Translations under genes and position numbers: made by a program | Notes under the pieces: model-generated | The model's database searches: none | The model's input: only the letters and a program-made list of their open reading frames with translations | What the model was told of the DNA's origin: nothing | Source: MFD01275-c22 sp963705885 | Lineage (GTDB): Bacteria; Actinomycetota; Actinomycetes; JACCUZ01 | Direction of reading: 5' to 3' | Assembly (NCBI GenBank): GCA_963705885.1 | Contig: OY970120.1 | Span: 3,410,001-3,474,000, forward strand | DNA length: 64,000 nucleotides | In this document: positions 18,325 to 26,218 of the stretch, piece after piece | How positions within the stretch are numbered: position 1 is the first letter of the stretch | How the letters are laid out: the number at the start of each line of letters is the position of its first letter

Positions 18325-19107
18325 TCAGACGAACTTCTTGGACGCGAGGAACTCGACGAGCTTGTCGGCTCCGTCGCCGTCGTCGGTCACGATCGTGCCC
18401 GCCTGGCGCGGCGGGGCGGCCTCGAAGGACTCGACGGCGCTCCAGGCACCGCCCAGGCCGACGTCGCCGGCGTCGATGCCGAGGTCGGAGAGCGAGAGCG
18501 TCTCGACGGGCTTCTTCTTCGCCGCCATGATCCCCTTGAACGACGGGTAGCGCGGCTCGTTGATCTTCTCGACGACGCTCACGACCGCAGGGGTCGAGGC
18601 TTCGACCGCCTGGTAGCCGTCGTCGGTCAGTCGCTTGATCCTCACCGTGGAGCCGTCGACCGTGACCTCCTTGGCGAACGTCAGCTGCGGCAGGCCGAGC
18701 CGCTCGGCGAGCATCGCCGGCACCACGCTCATCCGCGCGTCGGAGGACTCCGACCCGAGGATCACCAGGTCGTAGGACCCGGCCTTCTCGAGCGCCTTGG
18801 ACAGCGCCAGCGAGGTCGCCACCGCGTCGGAGCCGTGCAGCGCGTCGTCGAGGACGTGGATCGCCTTGTCGGCGCCCATCGACAGCGCCTTGCGGACCGT
18901 CTCGGACGCCGCGTCGGGCCCCATGCACAGGACGGTGACCTCGCCACCGCCGGCCTCCGCGATCGTGAGGGCCTCCTCGACGGCGTACTCGTCCATCTCG
19001 TTCATCACCGGGTCGGTGGCGCCGCGGTCGAGCGTCGAGTCCGACGGGTCCAGCTTCTTCTCCGACCACGTGTCGGGGACCTGCTTCACACAGACGACGA
19101 TGTTCAT
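18325..19107 (-). CDS. etfB: Electron transfer flavoprotein subunit beta
   Basis: EtfB is the AMP-binding partner of EtfA. The 260-residue sequence starts MNIVVCVKQVPDTW and carries the family core DLVILGSESSDA and FAKEVTVDGSTV, ending with the hydrophobic EFLASKKFV tail. It is the first gene of the etfB-etfA-desulfurase-mnmA unit. It is divergent from the methyltransferase at 19269, and the 161-base gap holds the palindromic site at 19197-19216, about 90 bases from the start codon. Confidence 0.95.
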   Translation of the reverse strand: MNIVVCVKQVPDTWSEKKLDPSDSTLDRGATDPVMNEMDEYAVEEALTIAEAGGGEVTVLCMGPDAASETVRKALSMGADKAIHVLDDALHGSDAVATSLALSKALEKAGSYDLVILGSESSDARMSVVPAMLAERLGLPQLTFAKEVTVDGSTVRIKRLTDDGYQAVEASTPAVVSVVEKINEPRYPSFKGIMAAKKKPVETLSLSDLGIDAGDVGLGGAWSAVESFEAAPPRQAGTIVTDDGDGADKLVEFLASKKFV

Positions 19108-19196
19108 GCGGCTGCCGCTCTCCTAGCGTGACGGGAACTGGCGCTCACCCTGCCAGCCGAGCGTGCCCGGCCGGTCGTCGGGTGCTGTCGGCCGCT

Positions 19197-19216
19197 ATGT
19201 TACCCGCCAGTAGCAT
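19197..19216. promoter_or_regulatory. Palindromic operator candidate shared with the ccr promoter
   Basis: ATGTTAC and GTAGCAT flank CCGCCA, a near-perfect inverted repeat (6 of 7 positions). The core GTTACCCGCCAGTAGC differs by only one base from GTTACTCGCCAGTAGC at 46705-46720, before ccr. It lies between divergent etfB and the methyltransferase. The form (short arms, six-base centre) suits a TetR-type dimer; an acyl-CoA-responsive regulator is my inference. Confidence 0.6.
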
Positions 19217-19268
19217 CGCGGCAAACCTGGCCCCCGGCGGGACCGGCCCCTGTGCGACGCTGCCCCGC

Positions 19269-19979
19269 GTGCCGCACCGCCCGCTCGAGCTCACCGGTGA
19301 GCGGACACTGCCCGGCGTCCGGCAGGAGAACTACTGGTTCCGCAGGCACGAGGCGGCCTACCGGTGGGCCGCAGGAGCGGTCGACCTGCGCGGCGCCGTC
19401 GTCGTCGAGGCGGGCGTCGGCGAGGGGTACGGCGGGCAGGCGCTGTCCGACGCCGGAGCGTCGCTGGTGCTCGGTCTGGACCTCGACCAGCCGACGCTCG
19501 CCCACGTCGCACGGACCCATCCCGGCGTCGCGCCGGTCCGGGCGAACCTCGTCGCCCTGCCGTGCGGCGCCGGGACGTCCGACGTGGTCGTGAGCTCGCA
19601 GACCATCGAGCACCTCTGGGACCAGGACGGCTTCGTCCGCGAGTGCGCCCGCGTGCTGCGGCCCGGCGGCCGGCTGCTCGTCACGACGCCGAACCGGCAC
19701 ACCTTCCCGCCGGGCAACGTCTTCCACAGCCGCGAGCTCGACCAGACGGAGCTCGCCGACCTGCTCTCCCGCCACCTCGACGTCGAGGACGTCCTCGGCG
19801 TCCACCACGGCCCCCGGCTCGCCGCGTCCGGCGACCTCGTCACCGACCAGCTGTCCGCCCCGCCGGAGGAGTGGACGGCGGCCCTGCGCGAGGCCGTCGA
19901 GTCGGTCACTGCGGAGGACTTCGTGGTGGGCGACGCCGCGGACAGCCTCGACCTGGCCGCCGTCGCCGTACGCCGGTGA
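19269..19979 (+). CDS. Class I SAM-dependent methyltransferase (resembles mycobacterial Rv3030 by context)
   Basis: The 236-residue protein has motif I VVVEAGVGEGYGG, the SSQTIEHLWDQDGF block and the VLRPGGRLLVTTPNRHTFPPGN loop of small-molecule methyltransferases. It overlaps the following GH57 gene (GTGA) and is divergent from etfBA. As I recall, this is the arrangement of Rv3030-Rv3031 next to fixA/fixB in Mycobacterium tuberculosis, where it is assigned to methylglucose lipopolysaccharide synthesis. A sugar O-methyltransferase role is therefore plausible. The GTG at 19269 was preferred because the upstream ATG at 19197 lies inside the palindromic operator; the start remains uncertain. Confidence 0.8.
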   Translation: MPHRPLELTGERTLPGVRQENYWFRRHEAAYRWAAGAVDLRGAVVVEAGVGEGYGGQALSDAGASLVLGLDLDQPTLAHVARTHPGVAPVRANLVALPCGAGTSDVVVSSQTIEHLWDQDGFVRECARVLRPGGRLLVTTPNRHTFPPGNVFHSRELDQTELADLLSRHLDVEDVLGVHHGPRLAASGDLVTDQLSAPPEEWTAALREAVESVTAEDFVVGDAADSLDLAAVAVRR

Positions 19980-21469
19980 GCCCGGCCACCGGCGGAACCG
20001 TCGGGACCCTCTGCGTGGTCCTGCACACGCACCTCCCGTGGCTGGCTCGCCACGGCACCTGGCCGGTGGGCGAGGAGTGGCTGCACCAGGCGTGGGCGCA
20101 GTCCTACCTGCCCGTGCTCTCGCTCCTGCACCGGCTGCGCCGCGAGGGCCGGCGTGACCTGCTGACCCTGGGCCTGACGCCGGTCCTGGCCGCCCAGCTC
20201 GACGACCCGCACCTGCTCCGCGAGCAGCACCTGTGGCTCGGCCGCTGGCAGCTGCGCGCCGAGGAACTCGCCGCCCGGCGCGAGCTGCGCGGGCTCGCCG
20301 GCCACGAGTTCCGCGCGGCCCGCGACGCACTGCGCGTGTTCGAGCGGCACTGGCGACACGGCGGCTCCGCCGCACTGCGGCCGCTGCTGGACGAGGGCGT
20401 CGTCGAGCTGCTCGGCGGGCCGGCGACCCACCCCGTCCTCCCGCTGCTGCCCGCGCCGGTGGCGCGCCTCGCGGTGCGCGCCGGACTCGACGACGGCGCG
20501 GTGCGGACCGGCCGACGGCCTCGTGGGCTGTGGACCCCGGAGTGCGCCGTCTCGCCGGCCCTGCCGGCGCTTCTCGGCGCCGAGGGCGTGACGCACACCC
20601 TGGTCGACGAGCCCACCCTGCGCGCGGCGGGCGGGTCCACCGACCGGCTGTGGCTGGCCGGCGACGTGGGCGTGCTCGGCCGCGACCTGGAGCTGACCGA
20701 CCGGGTCTGGTCGGCGCGCACCGGCTACCCGCGGGCATCGGACTACCGCGACTTCCACGCCGTCGACCCGCACTCCGGCTTCCGGCACCTGCGCGTCACC
20801 GACCCCGACGGCGGCACCAAGCGCCGCTACGACCCGGGCGCTGCCGCGGTGCAGGCCCGGCGCGACGCCGCGGACTTCGTGGGCGCGGTCCGTGCCCGGC
20901 TGGCCCGGCGGGCCGCGGCGGGCGAGCGACCGCTGGCCGTCGTCGCGTGGGACACCGAGCTGTTCGGCCACTGGTGGCACGAGGGCCCGGTGTTCCTCGA
21001 GCACGTCCTGCGCATGCTGCCCGAGGCCGGCGTCCGGTCGGCGACGATGGCCCAGGTCGCCGGCGAGCAACACGCCACGGCGGCGCCGGTCGACCTGCCG
21101 ACCGGCTCGTGGGGCTCGGGCAAGGACCTCAGGCTGTGGTCGGGCGGCCCGGCCGCCGGCCTGGCCGCCGAAACGCAGCAGGTCTCGGCGCGGCTGCTCG
21201 ACGCCGCACGCCGGGCGGCGGGCCGGGCCAGGGACCCCCGGCTGGACGCGCTCGCCCGGGAGGCGCTGCTGGCCCTGTCCAGCGACTGGGCGTTCATGGT
21301 GTCCCGCGACAGCGCGGCGTCCTACGCCCGCGACCGGCACGCCGGCCACGTCGCCGCGTTCCACCGGCAGGCCGACGCGCTCCTCGCCCACCCCGGCGCC
21401 CGGGACATACCCGGCGATTGCGGCGGGAACGTGGTCGTGCCGCACCTCGACGCCCGCGTTCTGGGCTGA
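19976..21469 (+). CDS. GH57 1,4-alpha-glucan branching enzyme (DUF1957 type)
   Basis: The 497-residue protein is a glycoside hydrolase family 57 member. It has region 1 LHTHLPWLARHG, the nucleophile in WTPECA (about Glu189) and the acid in WDTELFGHWWHEG (about Asp326), followed by a helical C-terminal domain (ALSSDWAFMVSRDSAASY) typical of GH57 branching enzymes. It would introduce alpha-1,6 branches into a cytosolic glucan. It overlaps the methyltransferase by four bases. With the methyltransferases and acyltransferase nearby it may act on a methylated polysaccharide rather than bulk glycogen, since a GH13 GlgB is also present at 34117. Confidence 0.9.
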   Translation: MSPATGGTVGTLCVVLHTHLPWLARHGTWPVGEEWLHQAWAQSYLPVLSLLHRLRREGRRDLLTLGLTPVLAAQLDDPHLLREQHLWLGRWQLRAEELAARRELRGLAGHEFRAARDALRVFERHWRHGGSAALRPLLDEGVVELLGGPATHPVLPLLPAPVARLAVRAGLDDGAVRTGRRPRGLWTPECAVSPALPALLGAEGVTHTLVDEPTLRAAGGSTDRLWLAGDVGVLGRDLELTDRVWSARTGYPRASDYRDFHAVDPHSGFRHLRVTDPDGGTKRRYDPGAAAVQARRDAADFVGAVRARLARRAAAGERPLAVVAWDTELFGHWWHEGPVFLEHVLRMLPEAGVRSATMAQVAGEQHATAAPVDLPTGSWGSGKDLRLWSGGPAAGLAAETQQVSARLLDAARRAAGRARDPRLDALAREALLALSSDWAFMVSRDSAASYARDRHAGHVAAFHRQADALLAHPGARDIPGDCGGNVVVPHLDARVLG

Positions 21470-21477
21470 CGGCGGGC

Positions 21478-21729
21478 ATGGTCGGGGGCAGCATGGGGCA
21501 GGAGGTGCTCCTCGACCGACCTCGCGAGGTGACCGACGTGAGCCGACTCGCCGCCCTGCTGGTGCTGACGGGCGCCTTCGCACCCGCGGCCGTTATGGGC
21601 GCGATGCCCGTCGTCGCGCCGGTCGTCATCGTGTGCCTGGCGCTCGTCCTCGCGGTGTCGGCGTTCGAGCCGCCGGAGGCGGAGGCGGTCGCGAGCGAGC
21701 CGCCTAGCGCTCGCGCGCCCCTGCCCTGA
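21478..21729 (+). CDS. Small membrane protein, about 83 residues
   Basis: The product has a polar N-terminus and two adjoining hydrophobic segments (LAALLVLTGAFAPAAVMGAM and VVAPVVIVCLALVLAVSAF), then an acidic/proline tail. It begins eight bases after the GH57 stop and overlaps the convergent acyltransferase by 26 bases. GTG at 21538, preceded by GAGGTGA, is an alternative start that would give 63 residues and keep both hydrophobic segments. No family is recognised. It occupies the place where mycobacteria carry the Rv3032 glucosyltransferase and small ORFs. Confidence 0.5.
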   Translation: MVGGSMGQEVLLDRPREVTDVSRLAALLVLTGAFAPAAVMGAMPVVAPVVIVCLALVLAVSAFEPPEAEAVASEPPSARAPLP

Positions 21730-22417
21730 CGCCTGCCGCCTTCTCCGCCATCTCCCGCAGCGCCGCCCGCTCGACCGCCGCCGCGTCGTAGGCCGCGACC
21801 CGGTCGCGGACGACGCGCCCGGGCACCCCGGCGACGACGCTGAACGGCGCGACGTCGCCGCGGACGACGGTGTGCGCCGCGAGGACGCTCCCCCGGCCGA
21901 CGTCGGAGCCGCGCAGCACGGACGCCTTCACGCCCACCCAGACGTCCTCGCCGATGCGCACCGGCGCCTTGACGATGCCCTGGTCCTTGATCGGGCGGTG
22001 CACGTCGTCGGTGCGGTGGTCGAAGTCGCACATGTAGACCCAGTCGGCGACGATCCCCCGCGGCCCGATCTCCAGGTCCAGGTAGCAGTTGAGGGTGTTC
22101 TCGCGGCCGAGCACCGTCTTGTCGCCGATGCGCAGCGTCCCCTCGTGGGCGCGCAGCCTGTTGCCGTCGCCGAGGTGCACCCAGCGACCCAGCACGATGC
22201 GGCCGTAGCCGCGGCGGGCGCTCAGCTCCACCCCCCGCCCCAGGTAGACCATCCCCTCGGTGACGACGTGCGGGTGCCGGACCCGCAGGACGAGGAAGCG
22301 CCAGTACCTGACCAGGTGGTACGCCGTCCACGCCCGGTGGCGCACGACCCACCGGATGCTCGCCGGGGACAGGAAGCGCCGCAGCGGCACCTGCCGCGGG
22401 TCCCGGTAGCGCGCCAC
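21704..22417 (-). CDS. Left-handed beta-helix (hexapeptide) acyltransferase
   Basis: The 237-residue protein has an N-terminal basic amphipathic part followed by imperfect hexapeptide repeats (VHLGDGNRLRAH, LRIGDKTVLGRENTL, VRIGEDVWVGVKASV, VGRGSVLAAHTVV) of the LbH acetyltransferase fold. The C-terminus is helical. It would acylate a sugar or glycan from acyl-CoA. It follows the methyltransferase by ten bases on the minus strand. The recalled mycobacterial counterpart in this position is Rv3034c, which supports a link to an acylated, methylated polysaccharide. Confidence 0.85.
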   Translation of the reverse strand: MARYRDPRQVPLRRFLSPASIRWVVRHRAWTAYHLVRYWRFLVLRVRHPHVVTEGMVYLGRGVELSARRGYGRIVLGRWVHLGDGNRLRAHEGTLRIGDKTVLGRENTLNCYLDLEIGPRGIVADWVYMCDFDHRTDDVHRPIKDQGIVKAPVRIGEDVWVGVKASVLRGSDVGRGSVLAAHTVVRGDVAPFSVVAGVPGRVVRDRVAAYDAAAVERAALREMAEKAAGVRAGARER

Positions 22418-22427
22418 GGCCGCCTCG

Positions 22428-23378
22428 TCAGCCGGGCCGGTGGCCGGTGACCAGCACGTTGTAGAACAGCGACTGCGGCAGCACCCGGCCCAGCACCCGG
22501 TCGACGGCCGAGAGGCGCTGCCACGACCGGTAGGCGAACATCGCCCAGCCCCATCCCAGGCGCTGCGGGTTCACCGCGGCCTCGAGGGTGCGGACCGGCC
22601 AGCCGAGGAAGGCGGCGGTCAGCTCCTCGGTCTCGGTGCGGACGTCCACCGCACCGGCGCGCAGCGCGGTGGCCGCGAGCTCCCGCGGGTCGAACGTGTG
22701 CAGGTCGACCACCGACTCGAGCGCGGCGGCGTGCGACGACTCGTGCAGCTCGTCCACCGGGCGCGCCCACCGGTCGCGCAGCGGCGGCAGGTGGGTGATC
22801 GTCGTCGCGGCCTTCCACGTGACGCGGCCGAGACGGCGCGCGTACCAGTCACCGACCGTCGTCGGCTCGCCGGCGAAGACGAACCTGCCACCGGGCCGCA
22901 GCACGCGCAGGACCTCGCGCAGCGCCAGCTCGACGTCGGGGATGTGGTGGAGCACCGCGTGGCCGAGCACGAGGTCGAAGCTCTCGTCGTCGTAGGGGAT
23001 CGCCTCGGCGTCGGCCACGCGCCCCTGCACGTCGAGGCCGAGCGCGGCCCCGTTGCGGACGGCGGCGTCGACCATGCCGGGCGAGAGGTCCGTGACGTGG
23101 CCCCTGGCCGCGACGCCGGCCTGCATGAGGTTGAGCAGGAAGAAGCCCGTGCCGCTGCCGAGCTCGAGGGCGTCACCGTAGGGCCAGCCGGCCGTCCCGG
23201 CGACCAGCTCGAAGCGGCCGCGGGCGTAGTCGACGCAGCGCTGGTCGTAGGAGATCGACCACTTCTCGTCGTACGACGCCGCCTCCCAGTCGTGGTAGAG
23301 CACGTTGGCGAGCTTGGGGTCTGTCCGGGCCCGCTCGACCTGCTCGGCGGACGGCTCGGCGGTGGGCTCGGCGGCCAC
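22428..23378 (-). CDS. Class I SAM-dependent methyltransferase (resembles Rv3037c/Rv3038c by context)
   Basis: The 316-residue protein has motif I ALELGSGTGFFLLNL, a HVTDLSPGMVDAAV loop, and FDLVLGHAVLHHIPD followed by VLRPGGRFVFAGEP. A long C-terminal helical region ends PQSLFYNVLVTGHRPG. The N-terminus contains a WSISYDQRCVDYA segment typical of this actinobacterial group. The GTG at 23378 is five bases past the enoyl-CoA hydratase stop, with GAGGGG upstream. The gene order hydratase-methyltransferase-acyltransferase matches what I recall of Rv3039c-Rv3034c. Confidence 0.86.
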   Translation of the reverse strand: MAAEPTAEPSAEQVERARTDPKLANVLYHDWEAASYDEKWSISYDQRCVDYARGRFELVAGTAGWPYGDALELGSGTGFFLLNLMQAGVAARGHVTDLSPGMVDAAVRNGAALGLDVQGRVADAEAIPYDDESFDLVLGHAVLHHIPDVELALREVLRVLRPGGRFVFAGEPTTVGDWYARRLGRVTWKAATTITHLPPLRDRWARPVDELHESSHAAALESVVDLHTFDPRELAATALRAGAVDVRTETEELTAAFLGWPVRTLEAAVNPQRLGWGWAMFAYRSWQRLSAVDRVLGRVLPQSLFYNVLVTGHRPG

Positions 23379-23383
23379 GGCGC

Positions 23384-24172
23384 TCAGCGCCCCTCGAAGA
23401 CGGCCTTGCCCGGTCCGTCCTGGACGAAGGACTCCATGCCGGTCCGCCGGTCCTCGGTCGCGAACAGGCCGGTGAACTGCAGACGCTCGATCTCCAGCCC
23501 GGCGTCGAGGTCGGCGTCCAGGCCGCGGTCGACCGCCTCCTTCGCGGCGCGCAGCGCGTAGGCCGGCCCCCCGACGTAGCCGGCCACCATGTCGCGGGCG
23601 ACCGCATAGACGTCGTCCGCCGGCACCACCCTGTCGACCAGCCCGATGCGCAGCGCCTCGTCGGCCGCCACGAACCGACCGGAGAAGATGATCTCCTTGG
23701 CCCGCGACGGTCCGACCAGCCGCGGCAGCCGCTGGGTGCCTCCCGCGCCGGGGATGACGCCGAGCAGGATCTCGGGCTGGCCGAGCCTGGCGTTCTCGCC
23801 GGCCACGCGGAAGTCCGCGCACAGCGCGAGCTCGCACCCGCCACCGAGGGCGTAGCCGGTGACCGCCGCGACGACCGGTTTGGGGATGCGCGCCACGGCG
23901 GTCAGCGAGGACTGCAGCGCGGCCGAGCGGTCGACCATCTCGGGGTAGGACATGGTCGCCATCTCCTTGACGTCCGCCCCGGCGGCGAACACCTTCTCGC
24001 CGCCGTAGAGGACGACGGCCGCGACGTCCTTGCGGGTGCCGGCGACGGAGGCGGCGGCGCGCAGCTCCTCCTGGACCTGCGCGTTGAGCGCGTTCATCGG
24101 CGGACGCTCCAGGCGGATGGTGCCGATGCCGTCCTCGACCTCGAGCCGGACGAACTCACCGTCTGTCGTCAT
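23384..24172 (-). CDS. Enoyl-CoA hydratase
   Basis: The 262-residue crotonase-fold protein has the CoA/oxyanion motif KVFAAGADVKEM and both catalytic glutamates, Glu114 (GGGCELAL) and Glu134 (GQPEILLGVIPG), at the canonical spacing of 20. It should hydrate trans-2-enoyl-CoA in beta-oxidation. The ATG at 24172 (MTTDGEF) was preferred over a GTG six codons upstream. It heads a minus-strand unit with the methyltransferase and acyltransferase and is divergent from glgX, with about 44 bases between starts. The position is that of echA17 (Rv3039c) as I recall it. Confidence 0.92.
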   Translation of the reverse strand: MTTDGEFVRLEVEDGIGTIRLERPPMNALNAQVQEELRAAASVAGTRKDVAAVVLYGGEKVFAAGADVKEMATMSYPEMVDRSAALQSSLTAVARIPKPVVAAVTGYALGGGCELALCADFRVAGENARLGQPEILLGVIPGAGGTQRLPRLVGPSRAKEIIFSGRFVAADEALRIGLVDRVVPADDVYAVARDMVAGYVGGPAYALRAAKEAVDRGLDADLDAGLEIERLQFTGLFATEDRRTGMESFVQDGPGKAVFEGR

Positions 24173-24216
24173 GGCCGCGAGGGTATCCACCCCGCCGCCG
24201 CCACTAGCCTCACCGG

Positions 24217-26202
24217 GTGATCCCTGTGCTCGGGGCGGTCCCCGACGAGACCGGCACGACGTTCGCGGTGTTCAGCCGCGGCGAGTCGGTCGAGCTCTGC
24301 CTGCTCGGTGACGACGGCCTCGAGACCCGGCACCCGCTGCCCTCGCGCACGCACGACGTGTGGCACGGGCGCCTTCCCGGCGTACGTCCGGGACAGCGCT
24401 ACGGCCTGCGCGCGCACGGCCCGTGGGACCCGGCCCGCGGGCAGCGCTTCGACCCGGACGAGCTGCTCCTCGACCCCTACGCGCGGGCCGTCGACGGCCG
24501 GTGGTCGGTCGTCGTCGACGGCGCGTTCGACTGGGGCGACGACCGGAAGCCGCTCGTCCCCTGGTCCGAGACCGTCGTCTACGAGGCCCACGTGCGCGGC
24601 TTCACGCGGCAGCACCCCGCCGTCCCCGAGCACCTGCGCGGGACGTACGCCGGGCTGGCGCACCCGGACTCCGTGGGCCACCTCACCGATCTCGGCGTCA
24701 CCACGGTCGAGCTCCTCCCCGTGCACCAGTTCGTGAGCGAGCCGGGGCTCGTCCGGCGCGGCCTGACCAACTACTGGGGCTACAACTCGGTCGCCTTCTT
24801 CGCCCCGCACGCGGCCTACTCGTCGAGCGGCGTGGGCGGCCAGCAGGTCGAGGAGTTCAAGGCGATGGTCCGAGCGCTGCACGCCGCCGGGCTCGAGGTC
24901 GTGCTGGACGTCGTCTACAACCACACCGCCGAGGGGGCGGCGGACGGGCCGACCCTGTGCCTGCGAGGGCTCGACGACGCCGCCTACTACCGGCTGCGCC
25001 ACGACGGCTCGTACGACGACACCACCGGCTGCGGCAACTCGCTCGACCTGCGCCACCACCGCTGCCTGCAGCTCGTCATGGACTCGCTGCGCTACTGGGT
25101 GCAGGACATGCACGTCGACGGCTTCCGGTTCGACCTGGCGCCGACCCTCGCCCGGGGCAGCAGCGGAGTCGACCCCACGGGCGCGTTCCTCGCGGCTGTC
25201 GCGCAGGACCCGGTCGTCTCGCGGGTCAAGCTCGTCGCCGAGCCGTGGGACCTCGGCCCGGGTGGGTACCTGCTCGGCGCGTTCCCGGCGCCGTGGGCGG
25301 AGTGGAACGACCGCTACCGCGACACGGTGCGCGAGTCCTGGCTCGGCGGGCGCGGCCGCGCCCGCGACGGCGGTCTGCGTGACCTGGCGTTCGCGCTGTC
25401 CGGGTCGTCGGACGTGTTCGAGGCTCGCGGGCCACTGGCGTCGGTGAACTTCGTGACGGCGCACGACGGGTTCACCCTCCACGACCTGGTGTCCTACGAC
25501 CGCAAGCACAACGACGCCAACGGTGAGGGCAGCCGCGACGGGTCCGACCACGACCGCTCCTGGAACTGCGGCGTCGAGGGACCCACGGACGACCAGGACG
25601 TCCTCGCCCTGCGCCGCCGGATGATGCGCAACCTGCTGGCGTCGCTGCTCCTGTCGGCGGGGGTGCCGATGCTCACGGCCGGCGACGAGACGGCACGCAC
25701 CCAGCGGGGCAACAACAACGCCTACTGCCTCGACGACGAGACCGCCTGGCTCTCGTGGGACCACGAGCCCTGGCAGCGCGACCTCTACTTCTGGACGCGG
25801 GCCCTGCTCGCGATCCGGCGCACGCACCCCGTCCTGCGCCACGACGCGTTCTTCGAGGGCCGTCCAGCGCACGAGGACGGCGTCAAGGACCTCGCGTGGT
25901 TCGGCCCCGACGGCCAGGAGGTGACGGCCGAGCAGTGGTTCGACCACGACCGGCACGTTCTCGGCATGTACGTGTCCGGCGTCGCCGGCGGGGACGGCGT
26001 CGACACCGCACCCGTGCTCGTCCTGCTCAACACCGGCCCGGAGCCTGCTCAGGTCGTGCTCCCGGGGTCACCGTGGGCCGAGTCGTTCGACACCCTGCTC
26101 GACACGGTCGACGAACAGCCCGCTGGCGGCCCGTCGCACCCCGCCGGAGGGGGCGTCGACCTCGCCCCGCACAGCCTGCGCCTGCTCGCCGCCCACCGCT
26201 GA
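24217..26202 (+). CDS. glgX: Glycogen debranching enzyme GlgX
   Basis: This GH13 subfamily 11 enzyme (661 residues) cleaves alpha-1,6 branches of glycogen. An N-terminal CBM48-like domain (TTFAVFSRGESVELCLL) precedes the barrel. Catalytic residues are Asp306 (GFRFDLAP), Glu342 (VAEPWDLGP) and Asp417 (FVTAHDGFT). The typical TAGDETARTQRGNNNAYC block is present. The start is the GTG at 24217. It is convergent with glgP, only 16 bases apart at their ends, so the two glycogen-breakdown genes meet tail to tail. Confidence 0.95.
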   Translation: MIPVLGAVPDETGTTFAVFSRGESVELCLLGDDGLETRHPLPSRTHDVWHGRLPGVRPGQRYGLRAHGPWDPARGQRFDPDELLLDPYARAVDGRWSVVVDGAFDWGDDRKPLVPWSETVVYEAHVRGFTRQHPAVPEHLRGTYAGLAHPDSVGHLTDLGVTTVELLPVHQFVSEPGLVRRGLTNYWGYNSVAFFAPHAAYSSSGVGGQQVEEFKAMVRALHAAGLEVVLDVVYNHTAEGAADGPTLCLRGLDDAAYYRLRHDGSYDDTTGCGNSLDLRHHRCLQLVMDSLRYWVQDMHVDGFRFDLAPTLARGSSGVDPTGAFLAAVAQDPVVSRVKLVAEPWDLGPGGYLLGAFPAPWAEWNDRYRDTVRESWLGGRGRARDGGLRDLAFALSGSSDVFEARGPLASVNFVTAHDGFTLHDLVSYDRKHNDANGEGSRDGSDHDRSWNCGVEGPTDDQDVLALRRRMMRNLLASLLLSAGVPMLTAGDETARTQRGNNNAYCLDDETAWLSWDHEPWQRDLYFWTRALLAIRRTHPVLRHDAFFEGRPAHEDGVKDLAWFGPDGQEVTAEQWFDHDRHVLGMYVSGVAGGDGVDTAPVLVLLNTGPEPAQVVLPGSPWAESFDTLLDTVDEQPAGGPSHPAGGGVDLAPHSLRLLAAHR

Positions 26203-26218
26203 CGGCCCGGGCGGCCGC

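Noticed and set aside
16192..19131. Very long open frame (about 980 residues) on the plus strand, opposite the desulfurase and etf genes
   Set aside because: It is an antisense shadow produced by GC-rich codon bias; composition is His/Gly/Arg/Asp-rich without domains, and the minus-strand genes have clear catalytic motifs.
19197..19268. Methyltransferase start at the ATG at 19197
   Set aside because: That ATG forms one arm of the palindromic operator and would place the operator inside the coding sequence.
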